Below, in pieces: positions 58,596 to 64,000 of a stretch of 64,000 nucleotides of DNA; the first letter of the stretch is position 1; every line of letters begins with the position of its first letter. The stretch comes from Flavimaribacter sediminis (lineage in GTDB: Bacteria > Pseudomonadota > Alphaproteobacteria > Rhizobiales > Rhizobiaceae). Location of the stretch: the NCBI RefSeq assembly GCF_019492055.1, contig NZ_JAICBX010000002.1:1364001-1428000 (forward strand). Reading direction: 5' to 3'. Made by a program: the position numbers and the translations under genes. Below the pieces are notes generated by a model. That model searched no databases, had not been told where the DNA came from, and saw only the letters and a list, made by a program, of their open reading frames with translations.

Positions 58596-61232
58596 ATGCA
58601 AACCAGCAATCCGATCGTTCTTGGTGGTCAACTCGTTTCCGGTTTCCGGGTGCCTGAGCTCTTGCGCCGACCGATGCGCATGCTCGCCGGCGCCTTGGTC
58701 GCCTGCCTGCTGGCGCTCGCCGTTGCGGCGCTCGCCACCTGGAATGTCTCCGATCCGAGTCTCAGCTACGCAACCGGAAAGGCGCCCACGAACATCCTCG
58801 GATATCCGGGCGCGGTTTTTGCCGATCTGATGATGCAGTTTCTCGGGTTGACGGCGATCGTCTCGCTGCTGCCGCTTGTCATGTGGAGCCTGTATTTCGT
58901 CCGTAACTGGTCGATCGACCGCATACCGCAGCGACTCATCGCCTGGTTCTGCGGGTCGCTGCTGGCGGCCGGTTTCTTCGCCTGCATGCCGTCGCCCGGC
59001 GGCTGGCCCCTGCCGACAGGGCTTGGCGGCGTGTTTGGCGACATGGTGCTCAACCTGCCAGCATTCTTTCTTGGCGACTATCCGTCCGGCATTCTCGCCG
59101 CCGTTCTGGCGGTCGCCCTGTTCTTCCCGGCGATCTGGCTTCTGCTCTATGGCGCATTGCTGGTCTCGCGGCCGCTTGCGGTCGACAGGCCTCGCCCGGC
59201 GCGTCGTGACGCGGACGTCGATGAGCGCGATGAAGAAGACGAGGATGACGGCGGTTCGGCATTGTTCCGCGCCGCTTCCCATATACTCGGCGGATCCACG
59301 CATCTCTTCCTGCTTTTGAGGGCGCAATACCGCCGCATCAGCGGTCGCGCGGCCGAACCCTGGAACAGTAACCCCGACGCGCCCTACGATTTCAACGAGG
59401 ATGATTTCATCCGACTCAATAATGACGAGCGGATCGAGCCGGAATTCTCCATGTTCGACGACGAGTCATCTATCGACGATGCGCCTGCGCCGGCCCGTTC
59501 GGATCAGTGGCGGGCAGCGAACGATCCGGGCCAGCCCGGCGGCAGGGCGCGCCGCGAGCGCCCCGAAGAGGACTATGATCCGGTGTCCGACTGGGCGCCG
59601 CAGACCGCACCCGCCCGCAAGGCGTCCGAAGGGCCGGCCCTGATCTCGCAAATGAAGCGTCCGAAGCAGGGAACACGCGTCAACAAGGAGGCCCAGGCTT
59701 CGCTCATCAAGTCCGGCGGCTTCCAGCTTCCGCCGCTGCACCTGCTCAATGAGCCGAAAAGCATCGCCAAGGATCCGAGCCTGTCGCAGGATGCGCTTGA
59801 GCAGAACGCCCGCATGCTCGAAGGCGTGCTGGAGGATTTCGGCGTGCGCGGAGAAATAATCCAGGTCCGGCCCGGTCCGGTCGTCACGCTGTACGAACTG
59901 GAGCCAGCGCCGGGCATCAAGTCGTCGCGGGTCATCGGCCTCGCCGACGATATAGCGCGGTCCATGAGCGCCATCGCGGCCCGGGTCGCCGTGGTGCCGG
60001 GGCGCAATGCGATCGGCATCGAACTGCCGAACCAGAGCCGCGAAACGGTGTATCTCCAGGAGCTCCTGTCGAGCCGCGATTTCGAGACCTCGAAGGCCAA
60101 GCTGGCGCTGTCGCTCGGCAAGACCATCGGCGGCGAGGGCGTGATCGCCGATCTCGCGAAGATGCCGCATCTGCTCGTGGCCGGCACCACCGGTTCCGGT
60201 AAGTCGGTCGCCATCAACACGATGATCCTGTCGATCGTCTACCGGCTGCCGCCGGAGAAGTGCCGCCTGATCATGATCGATCCGAAAATGCTGGAGCTTT
60301 CCGTCTATGACGGCATTCCGCATCTCCTGACGCCGGTCGTCACCGATCCCAAGAAGGCGGTCGTCGCGCTGAAATGGACGGTGCGGGAGATGGAAGACCG
60401 CTACAAGAAGATGTCCAAGATCGGCGTGCGCAATATCGACGGATTCAACAACCGCGTCGAACAGGCGCTGAAGAAGGGCGAGGCCATCACGCGGACCGTG
60501 CAGACCGGGTTCGATCGAGATACGGGCGAGGCCGTCTACGAGACGGAGGAATTCGAACTGTCGCCGATGCCCTATATCGTCGTCATCATCGACGAGATGG
60601 CAGATCTGATGATGGTCGCCGGCAAGGATATCGAGGGCGCCGTGCAGCGTCTGGCGCAGATGGCGCGCGCTGCAGGCATTCACGTGATCATGGCGACGCA
60701 AAGACCGTCGGTCGATGTCATCACCGGCACGATCAAGGCGAACTTCCCGACGCGCATCTCCTTCCAGGTCACCTCGAAGATCGATTCGCGCACCATTCTC
60801 GGCGAAATGGGCGCCGAACAGCTCCTGGGCATGGGCGACATGCTCTACATGGCCGGCGGCGGCCGCATCCAGCGCGTGCACGGCCCCTTCGTCTCGGACA
60901 ACGAGGTGGAGGACATCGTCGGCTTCCTGAAATCCCAGGGCGTGCCGGAATATCTCGACGCGATCACCGAAGACGACGACGAGGACGGCGGCGAGGGCGG
61001 CTCCGGCGGCGTCGGCAATATGGAAGATTCGGACGATCCCTACGATCAGGCGGTCGCCGTCGTTCTGCGCGACGGCAAGGCGTCGACCTCCTATATCCAG
61101 CGCCGGCTCGGCATTGGCTACAATCGCGCGGCGTCGCTCATCGAGCGGATGGAGGACGAGGGCGTGATCGGTCCCGCCAATCACGCCGGCAAACGCGAAA
61201 TCCTCGTGCCCACGGAAGAAGATAAAATGTAG
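58596..61232 (+). CDS. ftsK: DNA translocase FtsK
   Basis: An 878-residue FtsK. The N-terminal membrane domain (about residues 25-190) has four to five hydrophobic segments. An acidic linker (about 205-330) follows, then the alpha-beta motor: [20 protein letters not shown], Walker [13 protein letters not shown] near residue 532, Walker [13 protein letters not shown] and [20 protein letters not shown]. The C-terminal gamma winged helix is [20 protein letters not shown], then [20 protein letters not shown], which reads KOPS sites. It pumps chromosome ends at the septum. ATG at 58596 is preferred over GTG at 58593. Confidence 0.95.
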   Translation: MQTSNPIVLGGQLVSGFRVPELLRRPMRMLAGALVACLLALAVAALATWNVSDPSLSYATGKAPTNILGYPGAVFADLMMQFLGLTAIVSLLPLVMWSLYFVRNWSIDRIPQRLIAWFCGSLLAAGFFACMPSPGGWPLPTGLGGVFGDMVLNLPAFFLGDYPSGILAAVLAVALFFPAIWLLLYGALLVSRPLAVDRPRPARRDADVDERDEEDEDDGGSALFRAASHILGGSTHLFLLLRAQYRRISGRAAEPWNSNPDAPYDFNEDDFIRLNNDERIEPEFSMFDDESSIDDAPAPARSDQWRAANDPGQPGGRARRERPEEDYDPVSDWAPQTAPARKASEGPALISQMKRPKQGTRVNKEAQASLIKSGGFQLPPLHLLNEPKSIAKDPSLSQDALEQNARMLEGVLEDFGVRGEIIQVRPGPVVTLYELEPAPGIKSSRVIGLADDIARSMSAIAARVAVVPGRNAIGIELPNQSRETVYLQELLSSRDFETSKAKLALSLGKTIGGEGVIADLAKMPHLLVAGTTGSGKSVAINTMILSIVYRLPPEKCRLIMIDPKMLELSVYDGIPHLLTPVVTDPKKAVVALKWTVREMEDRYKKMSKIGVRNIDGFNNRVEQALKKGEAITRTVQTGFDRDTGEAVYETEEFELSPMPYIVVIIDEMADLMMVAGKDIEGAVQRLAQMARAAGIHVIMATQRPSVDVITGTIKANFPTRISFQVTSKIDSRTILGEMGAEQLLGMGDMLYMAGGGRIQRVHGPFVSDNEVEDIVGFLKSQGVPEYLDAITEDDDEDGGEGGSGGVGNMEDSDDPYDQAVAVVLRDGKASTSYIQRRLGIGYNRAASLIERMEDEGVIGPANHAGKREILVPTEEDKM

Positions 61233-61348
61233 GTCGCCGGTGTTTCGGCGCCCGTTCCCGACTATATAGATGGACAGTCACGCGTCACACTCACGCCGCA
61301 CTTCCTGCCCAGACGGGTTTGCGGATGTTCCGGCAACGAACCAAACGG

Positions 61349-61996
61349 ATGAATGACATGGTGAAAACCAAACGCCGATTTGCAACGACCCTGAAGATGG
61401 CGGCCGCCGCCGGCGTCGTGGCCATTGGCAGCCTGGCGGCCAGCGTCGCCGCGGCGTCCGACGACATCGCCCGCAGCATCGCCGACCATTTCTCCAGCGT
61501 GAAGACCATGACCGGGGAGTTCGTCCAGTTCGGACCCAAGGGCCAGCAGATCGGCGGAAAATTCTTTATCGAGCGTCCCGGCAAGCTGCGCTTCAACTAT
61601 GAAGATCCTTCGCCGGTCCGCGTGATCTCCGACGGCAAGTCGGTGGTCATCGGCAATCGCGAATTGAAGACCTGGGACATCTATCCGCTGTCGAAAACGC
61701 CGCTCAAGCTTCTGCTTGGCGAGCGGATCGATCTCGGCGGCGCCATGGTCAAGTCCGTCAATGTCGACACGGACCTGACGACGGTTGTCCTCGGCGATCG
61801 CTCGATCTTCGGCAATTCGACAATCACGATGATGTTCGACACGGAAACCTACGACCTGCGCCAGTGGACCATCACGGATTCCCAGGGCAAGGACACGACC
61901 GTGATGATCTTCGAAGTCCAGACGGGCGTGCGATTCGCCGACAGCGTTTTCGAAGTGCCTTACAACGAAGTCTACGCCTCGCGCGGCGACCGTTGA
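61349..61996 (+). CDS. Outer-membrane lipoprotein carrier LolA family
   Basis: About 215 residues with an N-terminal signal segment (LKMAAAAGVVAIGSLAASVA). The LolA pattern follows: HFSSVKTMTGEFVQFGPKGQ, GGKFFIERPGKLRFNYEDPS, and LKLLLGERIDLGG, ending VFEVPYNEVY. It carries lipoproteins from LolCDE across the periplasm. The start may be at 61349 or 61358. The order ftsK-lolA-xthA is common in Hyphomicrobiales. Confidence 0.88.
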   Translation: MNDMVKTKRRFATTLKMAAAAGVVAIGSLAASVAAASDDIARSIADHFSSVKTMTGEFVQFGPKGQQIGGKFFIERPGKLRFNYEDPSPVRVISDGKSVVIGNRELKTWDIYPLSKTPLKLLLGERIDLGGAMVKSVNVDTDLTTVVLGDRSIFGNSTITMMFDTETYDLRQWTITDSQGKDTTVMIFEVQTGVRFADSVFEVPYNEVYASRGDR

Positions 61997-62151
61997 GCGC
62001 CTTAGCGACGCATTCCGGCGGCGGTCGTTGAATATCCGTTAGACAGCCGACGAATCGCCGGCCGCCGGGGTGGCCCATCGGGTTTCTTTGTGGCATGTGC
62101 TTGGCCTGAAAAGGCCGATCTGCGGCCGATGCACGACAAGAGACCCGCCGC

Positions 62152-62970
62152 ATGCAATTTTCCCTCGCGACATGGAACATCAATTCGGTCCGCCTGCGCC
62201 TGCCGCTTGTAAAGACGCTGCTCGAAGCCGAAGCGCCTGATATTCTCTGTCTGCAGGAAACCAAGTGTCCCGACGCCAATTTTCCGCTGTCGGAGATCAG
62301 GAAGCTCGGTTACGAGCACATCGCCATACACGGTCAGAAGGGCTATCACGGCGTCGCCATCATCTCGAAACTGCCGCTCGAACTGGTTGACCGGATCGGA
62401 TTCTGCGATATCGGCGACACGCGGCATATTTCGGCCATCGTCAATGCGCATGGCCGCAGGATCAGAATTCACAATTTCTACGTTCCGGCCGGCGGCGACG
62501 AGCCCGATCCGAAGATCAATCCGAAATTCGCGCACAAACTGGCTTTCCTGGAGGAGATGGAGCAGCTTCACTCCGAAATGGAGCGGGGAGACGGTGTTTC
62601 CTCGATTCTCGTCGGCGATCTCAACATCGCTCCGCTGGAAACCGATGTCTGGTCGCACAAGCAGCTCCTGCGCGTGGTTTCCCATACGCCGGTCGAGACC
62701 GAGGGTCTTTTGCGTCTGCAGGAGACCGGCGGCTGGGTGGACCTCATGCGCCAGCATATTCCGCCGGAAGAAAAGATCTACACGTGGTGGAGCTACCGGG
62801 CGAAGGACTGGGCGCTCGCCGACCGAGGACGCAGGCTGGACCATATCTGGTCGTCAGGCGATCTGTCGCCGCGGCTGCGCGATATCAGGGTCTTGCGCGA
62901 TGCGCGCGGCTGGGAGCGGCCGTCGGATCATGTTCCGGTGTTCGCGCATTTCGATATGGCGGGGGCCTGA
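62152..62970 (+). CDS. xthA: Exodeoxyribonuclease III
   Basis: A 272-residue ExoIII/AP endonuclease. Catalytic motifs are TWNINSVRLRL, LCLQETKCPD with metal-binding Glu, NFYVPAGGDEPDP, LVGDLNIAPLE with the Asp and Asn, RRLDHIWSS and PSDHVPVFA with the final Asp-His pair. It cuts DNA at abasic sites and trims 3' ends in base excision repair. Confidence 0.95.
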   Translation: MQFSLATWNINSVRLRLPLVKTLLEAEAPDILCLQETKCPDANFPLSEIRKLGYEHIAIHGQKGYHGVAIISKLPLELVDRIGFCDIGDTRHISAIVNAHGRRIRIHNFYVPAGGDEPDPKINPKFAHKLAFLEEMEQLHSEMERGDGVSSILVGDLNIAPLETDVWSHKQLLRVVSHTPVETEGLLRLQETGGWVDLMRQHIPPEEKIYTWWSYRAKDWALADRGRRLDHIWSSGDLSPRLRDIRVLRDARGWERPSDHVPVFAHFDMAGA

Positions 62971-62983
62971 AGAGCCAGTCGTC

Positions 62984-63457
62984 TCAGCTCTTGTTGTTGT
63001 CGTTGTCGAATTGCGGAGACAACGCGTTGATGCTGTGCAGCATGGTCGCCAGGTTGGCGTTGATGCGACGGCGCAGAAGCGTCGCGATCTGGGGATATTC
63101 CTCCATCATGCGCCGAAACATCGGGCGGCTGATGCGCAAGGTTTCGCTGTTCTCAAGCGCCAGCGCGGTGAGCTTGCGTTCCGTTGCGGAAATGATGGCG
63201 AGTTCGCCGAGCAGATCGCCCGCCATTGCTTCGCCGACCACGCGAGGCTTGCCCTTGCGATCCTTCCGCGTCAGCTCGAAACGGCCGGACGCGATCACGA
63301 AGGCGCAGTCCGCCGCCGTGCCTTCATGAAACAGATAGCGATTCTGCTCGATCGTGCGCCGTTCAGATCCGAAAGCCAACAGCCGAAGCATTTCCTCGGA
63401 GAAACCTTCGAACAAAGGAATCTTGGACAGAAACGCGATTTCGGTATTCAGTGCCAT
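62984..63457 (-). CDS. Cyclic-nucleotide-binding-domain protein without DNA-binding domain
   Basis: A 157-residue Crp-like sensor domain: FLSKIPLFEGFSEEMLRLLA, RYLFHEGTAADCAFVIASGR and AMAGDLLGELAIISATERKL (cNMP phosphate-binding cassette lacking the classic Arg-Ser-Ala). The C-terminal helix runs to the end with no helix-turn-helix, so it is not a transcription factor by itself. It is convergent with xthA and lies next to the response regulator, as in related genomes. Confidence 0.83.
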   Translation of the reverse strand: MALNTEIAFLSKIPLFEGFSEEMLRLLAFGSERRTIEQNRYLFHEGTAADCAFVIASGRFELTRKDRKGKPRVVGEAMAGDLLGELAIISATERKLTALALENSETLRISRPMFRRMMEEYPQIATLLRRRINANLATMLHSINALSPQFDNDNNKS

Positions 63458-63533
63458 GCGTGTCGCTCACCCCCGGCCTCCGGATATACGAGTCGCGGAC
63501 CGGATTGGCAAACTGATTGCTCGCGATATCGAC

Positions 63534-64000
63534 TCACGGAATGATCTTATAGCCGCCGCTTTCGGTGACAAGAATTTCCGCATTGGAGGGATCACGCTCG
63601 ATCTTCTGCCTCAGGCGGTACACGTGGGTTTCCAGCGTGTGGGTGGTCACGCCGGAATTGTAACCCCAGACCTCCTCCAGCAAAACGTCGCGGGTGACGA
63701 CTTTTTCGTCGGCGCGGTAGAGATAGCGGATGATCGCGGATTCCTTTTCAGTCAGGCGAATCTTGCCGCCCTTGTCGTCGATCAGCAGTTTCTGGCTCGG
63801 CTTGAAAGTGTACGGACCGACAGTGAAAGTCGCGTCCTCGCTCTGCTCATGCTGGCGAAGCTGCGCCCGAATGCGGGCGAGCAAAACTGCGAAGCGGAAG
63901 GGCTTCGTCACATAGTCGTTCGCCCCGGCCTCCAGACCGAGTATCGTGTCGGAGTCGGTGTCGTGGCCCGTCAACATGATGATCGGAGCCTTGAATCCGC
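63534..64000 (-). CDS. OmpR-family response regulator, CenR-like (N-terminus cut by window edge)
   Basis: At least 155 residues; the receiver start lies beyond the right edge. Visible are MLTGHDTDSDTILGLEAGAN, the Lys of DYVTKPFRFAVLLARIRAQL, and a winged-helix domain with IRLTEKESAIIRYLYRADEK, EEVWGYNSGVTTHTLETHVY and RLRQKIERDPS. The linker HEQSEDATF and the GYNSGVTTHTLETH segment resemble alphaproteobacterial CenR, an essential envelope regulator. I am fairly but not fully sure of that name, so no symbol is given. Confidence 0.82.
   Translation of the reverse strand, partial: GFKAPIIMLTGHDTDSDTILGLEAGANDYVTKPFRFAVLLARIRAQLRQHEQSEDATFTVGPYTFKPSQKLLIDDKGGKIRLTEKESAIIRYLYRADEKVVTRDVLLEEVWGYNSGVTTHTLETHVYRLRQKIERDPSNAEILVTESGGYKIIP

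Noticed and set aside
59466-61184. A long reverse-strand open frame of 572 codons
   Set aside because: It is antisense to ftsK, rich in His, Arg and Asp as expected from GC-rich reverse-complement coding, and has no domain signature.

Overview
The window reads as a chromosomal stretch of a GC-rich alphaproteobacterium, most likely order Hyphomicrobiales (Rhizobiales; Phyllobacteriaceae/Rhizobiaceae-like). The grounds are the right-hand housekeeping block (prolyl-tRNA editing protein, thioredoxin-TPR protein, Lon-N protein, Trm112, UbiH-type hydroxylase, TesB, GlnK-Amt, FtsK-LolA-XthA, CenR-like response regulator), a CtrA-type box before ftsK, and an alphaproteobacterial curlin/CsgH cluster. 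No taxonomic search was possible.

Layout. 1-3.2 kb: partial ArsR regulator, a formyltransferase, and a compact curli module (curlin, CsgH, curlin) with hairpins between genes. 3.2-40 kb: a catabolic island bounded by two directly repeated, internally deleted IS6-family copies (3245-3860 and 39375-39989), with a third decayed IS6 3' end at 28256-28527. 40-44 kb: a mosaic border with an AraC regulator whose C-terminus is completed by IS sequence, a nitronate monooxygenase, a truncated TPP-enzyme gene and a DacD-like peptidase. 44-64 kb: ordinary core genome with one tRNA-Gly, a TetR-controlled ABC efflux operon and the glnK-amt and ftsK loci.

The island holds two aromatic ring-cleavage modules. 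Module A (about 4-28 kb) has a CUT2 ABC importer with an SDR, a TRAP importer, HpaI-like aldolase, HpaH-like hydratase, an FCD-type GntR regulator, a 2-hydroxymuconic-semialdehyde-type dehydrogenase, a pair of type I extradiol (VOC) genes of which one has lost all its metal ligands, an EthD-domain protein, a class II aldolase-fold protein without zinc histidines, a two-component flavin monooxygenase and its reductase, two paralogous TetR regulators, and an operon of FAH hydrolase, YciI, HIBADH-like reductase and a third extradiol enzyme. Module B (about 28.7-39 kb) has an FAD hydroxylase, a BphC-like dioxygenase and an FAH hydrolase in one tight operon with a ferric-type ABC importer and a MarR gene, plus two divergent ester hydrolases.

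The most notable regulatory signal is a palindrome, ATTATCGATAAT or its ATCGAT core, at -35/-10-like elements before at least five module A transcription units. It is a candidate operator for the local GntR protein. A second palindrome family sharing GTAACGTA sits at three promoters near the two TetR genes, and one promoter (24909-24954) carries both motifs. The natural substrate cannot be named from sequence; the gene set fits a phenol/catechol-type compound with a meta-cleavage route.
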